A stretch of 33,650 nucleotides of DNA, from positions 1 through 33,650 of the forward strand of contig CAKSJC010000002.1 in the NCBI GenBank assembly GCA_934462885.1, read 5' to 3'. Position 1 is the stretch's first letter; each line of letters begins with the position of its first letter. The notes beneath the pieces are model-generated. The model saw only the letters and a program-made list of their open reading frames with translations, was not told the DNA's origin and did not search any database. Source of the DNA: an uncultured Eubacteriales bacterium (GTDB taxonomy: Bacteria > Bacillota > Clostridia > Oscillospirales > CAG-272). Below, piece by piece: positions 25,042-32,508 of the stretch. A program made the translations under genes and the position numbers.

Positions 25042-25149
25042 CAAGTTTTTTCTTCATTTACTTCAGCAAAACGGTATTTCGATTTTATTTCGCTGAAACG
25101 GAATTCCGATTTGCCGCCGCGCAGGTTATATTATTTTCGGAGGTAACAC

Positions 25150-26076
25150 ATGCCTATAAAAATCCCGACCGGACTTCCGGCGAAGGAGTCTCTTCTTTCG
25201 GAAAATATATTTGTAATGGAAAGCGTTCGCGCGCAGACTCAGGACATCCGTCCTCTGCGTCTTGCGGTGCTCAATCTCATGCCGACAAAAATCGCGACCG
25301 AAACTCAGATAATACGCCTTCTTTCAAACACTCCTTTGCAGATAGATCTTACGCTTCTAAAAACCGTGTCGCATACTTCATCAAACACGAGCGCGGAGCA
25401 TATGGAAATGTTTTACCGCACTTTCAAAGATGTGAAAAACGAACGGTTCGACGGCTTGATCATCACGGGCGCGCCGGTCGAAAACCTCGATTTCTGCGAA
25501 GTCGATTACTGGGACGAGCTGTGCGAGATCATGAGCTGGTCAAAAACGAACGTTTACTCGACATTCCACATATGCTGGGCGGCGCAAGCGGCTTTATGGC
25601 ATCACTACGGGATACCGAAATATCCGCTTCCGAAAAAAATGTCCGGAGTTTTCAAACACAAAACTCTTTTGCCGAATCATCCGCTTCTGCGCGGATTTGA
25701 CGAAGAATTTTACGCGCCTCATTCGCGCCACACCGAGGTGCGCCGCGCTGACGTCGATGCTTGCCCGAAGCTCGAAGTTCTCGCCGAATCCGACGAGGCA
25801 GGTCTTTATATCATAGCGTCGAAAAAAAGACGTATGTTTTACGTTACGGGGCACAGCGAATACGACGCGGAAACTCTCTCAAGCGAATATTTCCGTGATC
25901 TTTCGCGCGGTCTTTCGCCAAGCGTTCCGGCGCATTACTTTCCGAGCGACGATCCGTCGCTGAAACCTGCGAATATCTGGAGAGGCCACGCGCATCTACT
26001 GTTCTCAAACTGGCTGAACTATTTCGTATACCAGAATACTCCATACAATCTTGACAAGCTCTCGCCCGTGGAATAA
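25150..26076 (+). CDS. metA: Homoserine O-acetyltransferase (MetA type)
   Basis: Activates homoserine by acylation, the first step of methionine synthesis. At 308 residues it is the usual length. The catalytic residues are Cys142 in ICWAAQAAL, His235 and Glu237 in VTGHSEYD. Position 111 in GAPVENLDF is glutamate; published work on this family links Glu111 to acetyl-CoA and Gly111 to succinyl-CoA use, so this enzyme should be an acetyltransferase despite the usual succinyltransferase annotation. GGAGGT lies before the ATG. A weak inverted repeat TTCAGC/GCTGAA is at 25062-25097 upstream; no SAM riboswitch is recognisable. Confidence 0.95.
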   Translation: MPIKIPTGLPAKESLLSENIFVMESVRAQTQDIRPLRLAVLNLMPTKIATETQIIRLLSNTPLQIDLTLLKTVSHTSSNTSAEHMEMFYRTFKDVKNERFDGLIITGAPVENLDFCEVDYWDELCEIMSWSKTNVYSTFHICWAAQAALWHHYGIPKYPLPKKMSGVFKHKTLLPNHPLLRGFDEEFYAPHSRHTEVRRADVDACPKLEVLAESDEAGLYIIASKKRRMFYVTGHSEYDAETLSSEYFRDLSRGLSPSVPAHYFPSDDPSLKPANIWRGHAHLLFSNWLNYFVYQNTPYNLDKLSPVE

Positions 26077-26099
26077 CGCGGGACGGGGAGTGATAAAAA

Positions 26100-26131
26100 G
26101 CGGGGGAACTTTTTTAAAAAAAGTTCCCCCG
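26100..26131. terminator. Bidirectional terminator, metA / PAP2 junction
   Basis: GCGGGGGAACTTTTTT at 26100-26115 pairs with its complement ending at 26131, almost without a loop. A T-run follows on the reverse strand, so it ends the PAP2 operon; it also lies right after metA. Confidence 0.85.
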
Positions 26132-26166
26132 CGCTCTTTCGGAAAAGAAGAGTATAAAACCGACTC

Positions 26167-26814
26167 TTACTTCCGTCCGAGATTAAAGTTCAGAATGAAG
26201 CGGCAAAACGGTGTCGAGTTGTATTTTTCCAGTATATAATATATAAGCTTTGTCACGTAGAACGCGGCGACGGCGGAAAACGCTCCGATTATCGCGGCGG
26301 CTATTACGTCAGTGGGATAATGCGCCATAAGATAATTTCTGGACGCCGCCATAAGAACGATAACTAAAGCGGCAGGAACAATGTACTTCTTTCCCCGTGT
26401 GAGGCAAAGCGCGATCATCCCGGCGGCAGCGGCGGTAACATGACCCGATGGGAAAGAGAATCCGTCTTCTGCTCCGAATCCGATAAATTCTCTGAAAGCC
26501 ATATATGCCTCCGAGGAGTCAAACGGTCTCGGACGAGCCACCATATCTTTTATTATGATGTTTGTTAAGAGCGCGCCGCAGCATACGGCTCCGAATACAC
26601 AGATGCCTGCTTTCCTCGTTTTTCGAAACAGCATAAGTATTACGGCAAGCGCGAAAAATATGATCCCCTTTTCTCCGAGAAAGCTTATAATCCGCGCAAG
26701 CGGAGTGAAGAATCCTCCCGCACTCTCCGCGAGAGAGTGAAATGCACCGAGGATCGCGTTGTCAAACGGCGCAAACGCCGTATTCAGCCAATTTGCAAAT
26801 GATGTAAGTTCCAT
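26167..26814 (-). CDS. PAP2-family membrane phosphatase
   Basis: A 215-residue membrane protein with about five to six helices that hydrolyses lipid phosphates such as undecaprenyl pyrophosphate or phosphatidylglycerophosphate. The three PAP2 motifs are complete: KDMVARPRP (Lys89, Arg96), FPSGH (122-125 with His125) and SRNYLMAHYPTD (Arg159, His165, Asp169). AAAAGGAAA precedes the ATG. It follows the RNase M5-like gene by 30 bases on the same strand. An undecaprenyl-PP phosphatase (BcrC-like) role would fit the many envelope genes here, but the lipid cannot be told from sequence. Confidence 0.9.
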   Translation of the reverse strand: MELTSFANWLNTAFAPFDNAILGAFHSLAESAGGFFTPLARIISFLGEKGIIFFALAVILMLFRKTRKAGICVFGAVCCGALLTNIIIKDMVARPRPFDSSEAYMAFREFIGFGAEDGFSFPSGHVTAAAAGMIALCLTRGKKYIVPAALVIVLMAASRNYLMAHYPTDVIAAAIIGAFSAVAAFYVTKLIYYILEKYNSTPFCRFILNFNLGRK

Positions 26815-26844
26815 TTTCCTTTTCCTTTTTGTTTATTTTTCATG

Positions 26845-27492
26845 TTAGGCGGAAAAGTCCGCACTTTCTTTTATTCGGCTTACAGCCGACTCGACCTCAA
26901 AAGCGTCCGAGATAAGTCCGAGAGCCTCGCACAGATTGTTCGCGTTCATCCCGCGCGGTAAGCCAAGTTCCGTACACAGCGCGTCGCGAAGTTTTGCCGC
27001 CCCCTCTCCTCCTGTAAGACCGAGAGAATACATGAACGCTTTCGTAACCGGCTTGCGGCAAGAGGATTCATCGACCGCCCCTCCTGCTGTTCTGTCATTT
27101 GTCGCCTCCGAGAATTCGGGATGAGCTTTGGCGAATTTCTCAAGTATATCGGATAATGTACCGGCGGATATCCCCTCTACTCCGAGCAATCCCTCCTTTG
27201 AGGGAGTTTTTTTTCGGCGTTCGACTCCTTTTATTTGCGGAACGTAGAGATTGTATACCGTTATCCCGTCAAGAAATCCCTTTAAGTGAGAGCGGATCGT
27301 CCGCCCGCCGCCGTCGCTGTCGCACAGAACGATCAGTCCTCGTTCACCGAGTCGGCGCAAGAGAGACTGCTTTTCGAGGTCATTGAATATGGAAAAACCG
27401 TTCGTTGTGATTATCACGGCGTCGGTCACTCCCGAAAGCCGCGCCTTATCGTATTTCCCCTCGACGACTATCGGTATGTTTATGTGTATCAT
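26845..27492 (-). CDS. rnmV: Toprim-domain protein, ribonuclease M5-like
   Basis: A 215-residue Toprim nuclease related to RNase M5, which matures 5S rRNA in Firmicutes. VVEGKYD carries the catalytic Glu11, TNGFSIFN matches the M5 ETNG region, and LCDSDGGGRTIR carries the acidic pair Asp58/Asp60 and the following arginine. The C-terminal half (about 130-205) resembles the DUF4093 extension found in this subgroup. GLLGVEGIS corresponds to the GVEHA segment of M5. The ATG start has no in-frame competitor. It follows holA by 20 bases. Relation to RNase M5 is good; true 5S processing is inferred. No ksgA neighbour is present, unlike in Bacillus. Confidence 0.78.
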   Translation of the reverse strand: MIHINIPIVVEGKYDKARLSGVTDAVIITTNGFSIFNDLEKQSLLRRLGERGLIVLCDSDGGGRTIRSHLKGFLDGITVYNLYVPQIKGVERRKKTPSKEGLLGVEGISAGTLSDILEKFAKAHPEFSEATNDRTAGGAVDESSCRKPVTKAFMYSLGLTGGEGAAKLRDALCTELGLPRGMNANNLCEALGLISDAFEVESAVSRIKESADFSA

Positions 27493-27512
27493 CGGAATCT
27501 CCCCTCCATTCT

Positions 27513-28592
27513 TTACGCCTCTTTCGGAGAGTTATCCGAAGCGGACGGTCCGATCTCGCGTACAAGCGAACAGATAAGTCTTTCTACTGCCGCGTAGCCA
27601 AGATTTGTTGATTTCAAAAGAATATCGCATTTGGCACACTCTTCGAGAGCTTTTACGAAATAAGCTTGCGGCAGAAGGCGCGCTGCATTCATATAAAGTC
27701 CGGCTTTATATGAATGTATCTTCATCTCCCGTGAAAAGTCAGCCTTATCGCGTCCTTCCGATATATATACGGCCGCCGCGGCAAGGTCGCAGAACACCTT
27801 CGATATCTGTCCCATAACGTATATCGGATCGTCGCGGCGGCGTTTTTTTACGCCAAGACACTCAAGCGCTCCCGCTCCGTCTCCCGCAAGCACGCAGTTG
27901 GCGAGACGAAAAGCGTCGTCCTCGTCGGTTGTTGTAACGCATGCGTCAACGTCGTCATATTCTACCGTGCTTTTCCCCAAAAAGGCGGCGTGAGCGGCGA
28001 CTTTTCCGATTTCACCCGAAAGGCGATACATACTTCTTCCGCAACGCGCTATGATTCGCGAAGCGACGGGAGACGGCGCATTTAACGAGTAGCTTGCAAA
28101 ATGCCGCATCATCCACCCGATGAGTTTTGTTTCGGTTCGGTATTCGAAGTTTACGCATTTCATGATTTTTGAAGCGTCGGTAAGAAACGAAGAAGGTTTT
28201 TTCGCGTTTCCGTACTCAAAGCCGCCCGCATAGACCGAGAGAATAAACACCGTGTCAGTAATTCCGTTTTCGAAAAAGCCGCGCACGGTTTCGAGAAGTT
28301 CGGCCTTTTCTTTTTTATCCCGCGCGTCCAGAGAATAATATGTCAGAGTAACAAGTTTTTTTTCGGACATCACGGGAGGCGACTCAAGAGCGGACAGGAG
28401 AGCGGAAGCTCCGCCTTCATCCTCTCTCAGAGAAATTACGTTAAACTCCTCGAATTCGCGGTTCAAAACGACAGATGATTTTATCTGAGAGATAAAATAG
28501 TTTTTCATGTAGTCTTCATCGCCGTAGAAAAAATACGCCCCGCAAGCTCCGGCAGGAGATTTCAGTTCGGATCTAAGCTCTGCTTCCGTCAT
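27513..28592 (-). CDS. holA: DNA polymerase III subunit delta
   Basis: A 359-residue clamp-loader subunit that opens the beta sliding clamp. The N-terminal AAA+-like domain starts with AYFFYGDEDYMK (19-30), and the middle contains the MKCVNFEYRTETKLIGWM segment common to HolA. The later RLSGEIGKVAAHA, the Val-Asp-Ala-Cys-Val motif before DEDDAFRLANCVLAGD, and the helical C-terminal collar domain all match. The ATG has a GAGGGGGCGGTG purine-rich region upstream. It is the first gene of an apparent holA, RNase M5-like, PAP2 operon. Sequence identity in this family is always low, but the block order makes the call firm. Confidence 0.9.
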   Translation of the reverse strand: MTEAELRSELKSPAGACGAYFFYGDEDYMKNYFISQIKSSVVLNREFEEFNVISLREDEGGASALLSALESPPVMSEKKLVTLTYYSLDARDKKEKAELLETVRGFFENGITDTVFILSVYAGGFEYGNAKKPSSFLTDASKIMKCVNFEYRTETKLIGWMMRHFASYSLNAPSPVASRIIARCGRSMYRLSGEIGKVAAHAAFLGKSTVEYDDVDACVTTTDEDDAFRLANCVLAGDGAGALECLGVKKRRRDDPIYVMGQISKVFCDLAAAAVYISEGRDKADFSREMKIHSYKAGLYMNAARLLPQAYFVKALEECAKCDILLKSTNLGYAAVERLICSLVREIGPSASDNSPKEA

Positions 28593-28688
28593 TTTTCACC
28601 GCCCCCTCGGGTAAGATATTTAATACTTCTGATTTTTTACAGAAAAAAGCAAAAAATGTAATAAAAAAATGATATAATGTAAATAAAC

Positions 28689-28742
28689 GATTATATAATT
28701 TTATATAATCAATATAATGAAAGCGTTTTCCGCTTTGTTTTT
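28689..28742 (+). promoter_or_regulatory. Leader of DUF2974 gene: AT-rich palindrome and terminator-like hairpin
   Basis: GATTATATAA (28689-28698) and TTATATAATC (28701-28710) form a perfect inverted repeat, a possible operator. TATAAT elements are at 28673-28678 and 28713-28718, without a clear -35. AAAGCG (28720-28725) then pairs with CGCTTT (28731-28736), followed by GTTTTT, a terminator-like hairpin 30 bases before the ATG. Confidence 0.4.
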
Positions 28743-28773
28743 GCTGATTCGCTGATAATGAAAGGAAAAAGTT

Positions 28774-29889
28774 ATGACCAATGTGCTTGATTATCTCCGT
28801 TGGAGAGGAGACCTGTCATTTGAAGCCTCCCCTTTCTGCGAGATTGACAATCTTATTTTATCAATGCTTTCTTTCATCGATTACAAGGATATCGTGCCGG
28901 AAAGCAAGCTCGGAATCCCCAAAAAACTTTCAGAGTGTTTTGAAGAAAACAGGCAAAGATACCCGACAGGCGAAAAATTCGGCGAAATAATCCCCGATTC
29001 GTTAAACAAGCTTTTTGAGCTTGCCGCAAATTCCAAACGTTTTTCTTCCATTTACGTCACGGCGTACTCCGCGGAATTTGACGAGGAAAATTATATGCAG
29101 TTTGCCGCGGTAACGTTTATTCTTCCCGACAATTCACTGTTTGCGGCGTTCCGCGGAACGGACGATACTCTCGTCGGATGGCGTGAGGATTTTAACTTAA
29201 GCTTTACTCACCCGGTAAAATCTCAGACTAAAGCGGTCGAATATCTCACGGATACCGCAAGCATTTTCAGCGGTCCAATCCGCACCGGAGGACATTCCAA
29301 AGGAGGGCACCTCGCGGTGTATTCGGCAGTATTCTCACCTAAAAATATAAGAGACCGTATTATAACGGCATACAGCAACGACGGTCCCGGATTTATGGAG
29401 GGATTGCTCGAACGTGAAGAATTTTCGGAAATGAAAGATAAAATAGTCACATATGTTCCGCAGTCGTCGGTCATAGGCATGCTTCTCTGTCACAGCGAGG
29501 ACTACCGCGTTATAGAAAGCACCATCGAAAACGGACTTTTACAGCACGATCCGTTTTCGTGGAGCGTTATGGGAGATCATTTTATCCATCTTGACTCGCT
29601 CTCGAACAAAGGCAGGCGAAACAACGAAGTAATAAAAAAATGGCTCTCCGGACTTTCGGGTGAGAAAAGAAAAATATTCACCGACGCGCTGTTTAATGTA
29701 CTCGATTCGACAGGCTCAAAGACCGTGACAGACCTCGGCGAAGGGCAGATAGCCAAAATAGGTATGGCAATCCGTGCGATGAGCGAACTTGACCGCGAAT
29801 CCAAAGACGTAATGAACGAGTTCATCCGCCGTCTCATAGAAGCAAGTCTCGCTTTCCGAAGCGAACAGAGCCCTCAAAAGAAAAAATAA
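28774..29889 (+). CDS. DUF2974 (Mbeg1-like) alpha/beta-hydrolase, lipase-like
   Basis: A 371-residue protein of the Mbeg1-like/DUF2974 family. The conserved blocks are AAFRGTDDTLVGWREDFNLSF (about 124-144), the nucleophile elbow TGGHSKGGHLA with Ser175, and AYSNDGPGF (199-207), which carries a likely active-site aspartate. SVIGMLLCHSEDY and DHFIHLDSL supply candidate histidines. No signal peptide or membrane helix. AAAGGAAAAAG precedes the ATG. The GxSxG-type elbow and FRGT motif suggest a class 3 lipase-like esterase, but no member has a clear physiological role known to me. It is a single-gene transcript. Confidence 0.83.
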   Translation: MTNVLDYLRWRGDLSFEASPFCEIDNLILSMLSFIDYKDIVPESKLGIPKKLSECFEENRQRYPTGEKFGEIIPDSLNKLFELAANSKRFSSIYVTAYSAEFDEENYMQFAAVTFILPDNSLFAAFRGTDDTLVGWREDFNLSFTHPVKSQTKAVEYLTDTASIFSGPIRTGGHSKGGHLAVYSAVFSPKNIRDRIITAYSNDGPGFMEGLLEREEFSEMKDKIVTYVPQSSVIGMLLCHSEDYRVIESTIENGLLQHDPFSWSVMGDHFIHLDSLSNKGRRNNEVIKKWLSGLSGEKRKIFTDALFNVLDSTGSKTVTDLGEGQIAKIGMAIRAMSELDRESKDVMNEFIRRLIEASLAFRSEQSPQKKK

Positions 29890-29907
29890 CCCGGAATTTC
29901 CAACTAC

Positions 29908-29936
29908 ATTTTATCACATTATGCGCTCGAAGTCAA
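29908..29936 (-). promoter_or_regulatory. Candidate antisense promoter at 3' end of DUF2974 gene
   Basis: On the reverse strand TTGACT (29931-29936) and TAAAAT (29908-29913) are exactly 17 bases apart. Transcription would run antisense into the DUF2974 coding region, where no reverse gene is evident. Confidence 0.35.
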
Positions 29937-30054
29937 CGAGAAGCTTGATTAGATCTCCGTTCTGAAGCGGCTCGTCAAACGGTTTCGAAACGGTTCGGAC
30001 AGCCGTAAATTTTCCCTTCTTTTATAGGATCAAATCAAAAATGCAGCAGCTCAT
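29914..30054 (-). other. Protein-like 47-codon reverse frame with one in-frame stop
   Basis: An ATG at 30054 opens a frame reading MSCCIFDLIL, then TAA at 30022-30024, then KKGKFTAV, TVSKPFDEPL and NGDLIKLLVDFERIM before TGA. The second part looks like a real amphipathic protein segment but has no start codon of its own. It may be a broken small gene, a remnant, or chance. I do not recognise the family. Confidence 0.2.
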
Positions 30055-30117
30055 CGCAGTAACCTTATCCGGTTTGCCCGTTGCTTACCGTCGGATTCTG
30101 CGTTGAGCCGCTTTTTT
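30046..30117 (+). terminator. Extended hairpin with T-run after DUF2974 gene
   Basis: GCAGCTCATCGCAG (30046-30059) pairs with CTGCGTTGAGCCGC (30098-30111) with two mismatches. An inner ATCCG/CGGAT pair lies at 30067-30096, and six T follow. It may terminate the DUF2974 transcript about 160 bases downstream, or end a small RNA. Confidence 0.45.
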
Positions 30118-30176
30118 ATTCGTTTTTTTACGCCTGCAATATGCGCCAAGAACTCTCTCCTCACGCCTTTCCCCCG

Positions 30177-30205
30177 TTGACACGGTTTGCTCGGAGTGAT
30201 ATAAT
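30177..30205 (+). promoter_or_regulatory. Full-consensus promoter for mnmG
   Basis: TTGACA (30177-30182) and TATAAT (30200-30205) with a 17-base spacer, a perfect match. It leaves a leader of about 155 bases before mnmG. Confidence 0.9.
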
Positions 30206-30297
30206 TGTAGTCGATTACATAGGCGTGCGCGATTTATTTTTCCCACGCTGCGGCGCCGCAAAAATCAGCCGCCGCCTCAAAAACCGGTATAAAACAA

Positions 30298-30342
30298 ACT
30301 TCATAAATCAGCTTATACGAAGCAGACTTCGTAAATTAACTT
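30298..30342 (+). repeat. Imperfect direct repeat and small hairpin in mnmG leader
   Basis: ACTTCATAAATCAGCTT (30298-30314) recurs as ACTTCGTAAATTAACTT (30326-30342) with three differences. TACGAAG/CTTCGTA (30316-30333) forms a perfect seven-base stem with a CAGA loop across the second copy's start. Confidence 0.45.
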
Positions 30343-30369
30343 GACCTGTATCGGAGGTTTTTCTTTTAT

Positions 30370-32265
30370 ATGAACAGAACAGATTACGACGTCGCCGTAA
30401 TAGGCGCGGGACACGCGGGAGTTGAAGCGGCGCTTGCTTCAGCCAGATGCGGACTGCGAACCGCGCTTTTCACGATGTCGCTCGACGCCATAGCGAATAT
30501 GCCGTGCAATCCGTCGGTAGGCGGTACCGGCAAAGGACATCTTGTCTTTGAGATAGACGCAATGGGCGGAGAAATGGGATACGCCGCCGACTGCGTTACT
30601 ATGCAGTCGCGTACTCTAAACACGGGAAAAGGAGCGGCTGTCCGCTCAAAACGCATACAAGCCGACCGCAGGCGCTATTCCGAACTCATGAAGCAGACAA
30701 TAGAAAAAACTCAAAATCTTACGGTAGTTCAAGCCGAAGTCACGCGAATCATAACTGACACCGACTCCGGCGGACGCCTCTCGATAGTCGGACTTTATGC
30801 GGAGCCGTGCGGCGAGATCTCCTGCAAGGCTGCCGTCATCTGCACGGGGACATACCTCGGCGGAATGACCCACGTCGGAAACGTAAAGCGTTCCTCCGGA
30901 CCCGACAATTCTCTTCCGGCTATCGGACTTACGTCATCTCTTTCGGAACTCGGAGTGGAGCTGATGCGCTTCAAAACGGGAACTCCCCCGAGAATACACC
31001 GCCGTTCGATAGATTTCGACGTGCTTGAGAAGCAAGAGGGGGAGGACTATATTACTCCGTTCTCCGTCCGCACGGACGCAGCCCGCCTCAACTCGATAAA
31101 ACAGGTGCCGTGCCACATCGTTTACACGAACGAAAACACTCACAACATAATAAAAGCAAACATACACCGCTCCCCGCTTTATTCGGGACAGATTCACGGC
31201 ACGGGTCCGAGATACTGTCCGTCAATTGAGGACAAAGTTGTCCGTTTTGCCGACAAGGAACGCCATCAGCTTTTCGTGGAACCTATGGGATACTCGACGG
31301 ACGAAATATATCTGCAAGGTTTTTCGTCGTCTCTCCCCTCGGACGTGCAGCTTGAAATGCTCCACTCGCTGAAAGGATTTGAAAACGCTGAAGTCATGCG
31401 TTTTGCTTACGCGATCGAATACGACTGCATAAATCCGCTTGAGCTTATGGGAACGCTCGAATTCAAGAAAATAAAGGGACTTTTCGGCGCAGGACAATTC
31501 AACGGAACTTCAGGCTATGAAGAAGCGGCGGCGCAGGGACTTCTTGCCGGAATGAACGCTTCCCTCTTCGTGCGCGGAATGAAGCAGATCGTTCTGCCGC
31601 GCCACTCGTCGTATCTGGGAACGCTCATAGATGATCTTGTAACAAAAGGAACAAACGAACCGTACCGAATTATGACAGGCCGAAGCGAATATCGGATCCT
31701 CATCCGTCAGGATAACGCGGAAGAACGTCTTTCTGAATACGGACATTACGCGGGGCTTCTCTCCGACGAACGATATGCGGCGGCTCTCGAACGCACGCGC
31801 GAGGTGCGTGAAGAAGTTGAGCGCCTTCGCCATGTCAACATCGGCCCGTCGTCGGGAATAAACACTCTTCTGCGGGAACGGGAAACTGCCGAAATCACCT
31901 CAGGCGTTACGTTATGTGAGCTTATACGCCGCCCTCAGCTCGACTATGACGCGACAGCGCCATATGATCCCGCGCGTCCCGAGTTGTCTCGCGGCATACG
32001 GGAAAGGGTTTATGCCGAAATAAAGTACGAGGGTTATATTAAACGTCAGCTTGAGGAGGTAGCGCGTCAGCATAAATCCGAAACGACCGCGCTTTCTCCG
32101 GATATCGACTACTCAAAGATAAAAGGACTTCGCATAGAGGCGGCTCAGAAGCTTGACCGTGTTAAGCCTCTTACCGTAGGACAAGCGGCGCGCATATCCG
32201 GCGTGAATCCCGCCGACGTGACCGTTCTTCTTATATGGTTGGAGCAGTATCGTGGAGAAGAATAA
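30370..32265 (+). CDS. mnmG: tRNA uridine-5-carboxymethylaminomethyl modification enzyme MnmG
   Basis: FAD enzyme that, with MnmE, installs (carboxymethyl)aminomethyl groups on the wobble uridine of several tRNAs. At 631 residues it is full length. The dinucleotide fold GAGHAG is at 12-17; CNPSVGGTGKGHLVFEIDAMGG-type sequence, GAAVRSKRIQADR, KRSSGPDN, RFKTGTPPRI and the FNGTSGYEEAAAQG block follow in canonical order. The C-terminal helical domain, which binds MnmE, ends with TVGQAARISGVNPADV. GGAGGT lies about ten bases before the ATG. mnmE and rsmG, its common neighbours, are not in the window. No strong terminator is visible in the 243 bases that follow. Confidence 0.97.
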   Translation: MNRTDYDVAVIGAGHAGVEAALASARCGLRTALFTMSLDAIANMPCNPSVGGTGKGHLVFEIDAMGGEMGYAADCVTMQSRTLNTGKGAAVRSKRIQADRRRYSELMKQTIEKTQNLTVVQAEVTRIITDTDSGGRLSIVGLYAEPCGEISCKAAVICTGTYLGGMTHVGNVKRSSGPDNSLPAIGLTSSLSELGVELMRFKTGTPPRIHRRSIDFDVLEKQEGEDYITPFSVRTDAARLNSIKQVPCHIVYTNENTHNIIKANIHRSPLYSGQIHGTGPRYCPSIEDKVVRFADKERHQLFVEPMGYSTDEIYLQGFSSSLPSDVQLEMLHSLKGFENAEVMRFAYAIEYDCINPLELMGTLEFKKIKGLFGAGQFNGTSGYEEAAAQGLLAGMNASLFVRGMKQIVLPRHSSYLGTLIDDLVTKGTNEPYRIMTGRSEYRILIRQDNAEERLSEYGHYAGLLSDERYAAALERTREVREEVERLRHVNIGPSSGINTLLRERETAEITSGVTLCELIRRPQLDYDATAPYDPARPELSRGIRERVYAEIKYEGYIKRQLEEVARQHKSETTALSPDIDYSKIKGLRIEAAQKLDRVKPLTVGQAARISGVNPADVTVLLIWLEQYRGEE

Positions 32266-32508
32266 CCAAAGGCGTAATCACCCCCGAATTTAAGCTTTAC
32301 CCGACGTTTTTCGCGCCTGTCCGTTTGTAATGTGAATTTGTGAATCTGTGCGTTTGCACTCCGCGCATCTGTAAAAGGTTCATACTTTATTTTACGAATT
32401 TCCGACTCATGCACGGCTAAAAATGGAAATGCTTTTCGGTCAGGCAATACGGCAAACGGCTTAACTCTGTGAAAAACAAAAAAATGAAAATATTATTTTG
32501 AGGTTACA

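Noticed and set aside
25042..25149. SAM or T-box riboswitch upstream of metA
   Set aside because: The gap is only 108 bases and holds just a weak six-base inverted repeat.
32145..32447. Reverse 100-codon frame downstream of mnmG
   Set aside because: The start half (KAFPFLAVHESEIRKIKYE) looks mildly protein-like, but it overlaps the mnmG 3' end, has no clear ribosome site and no family I recognise.
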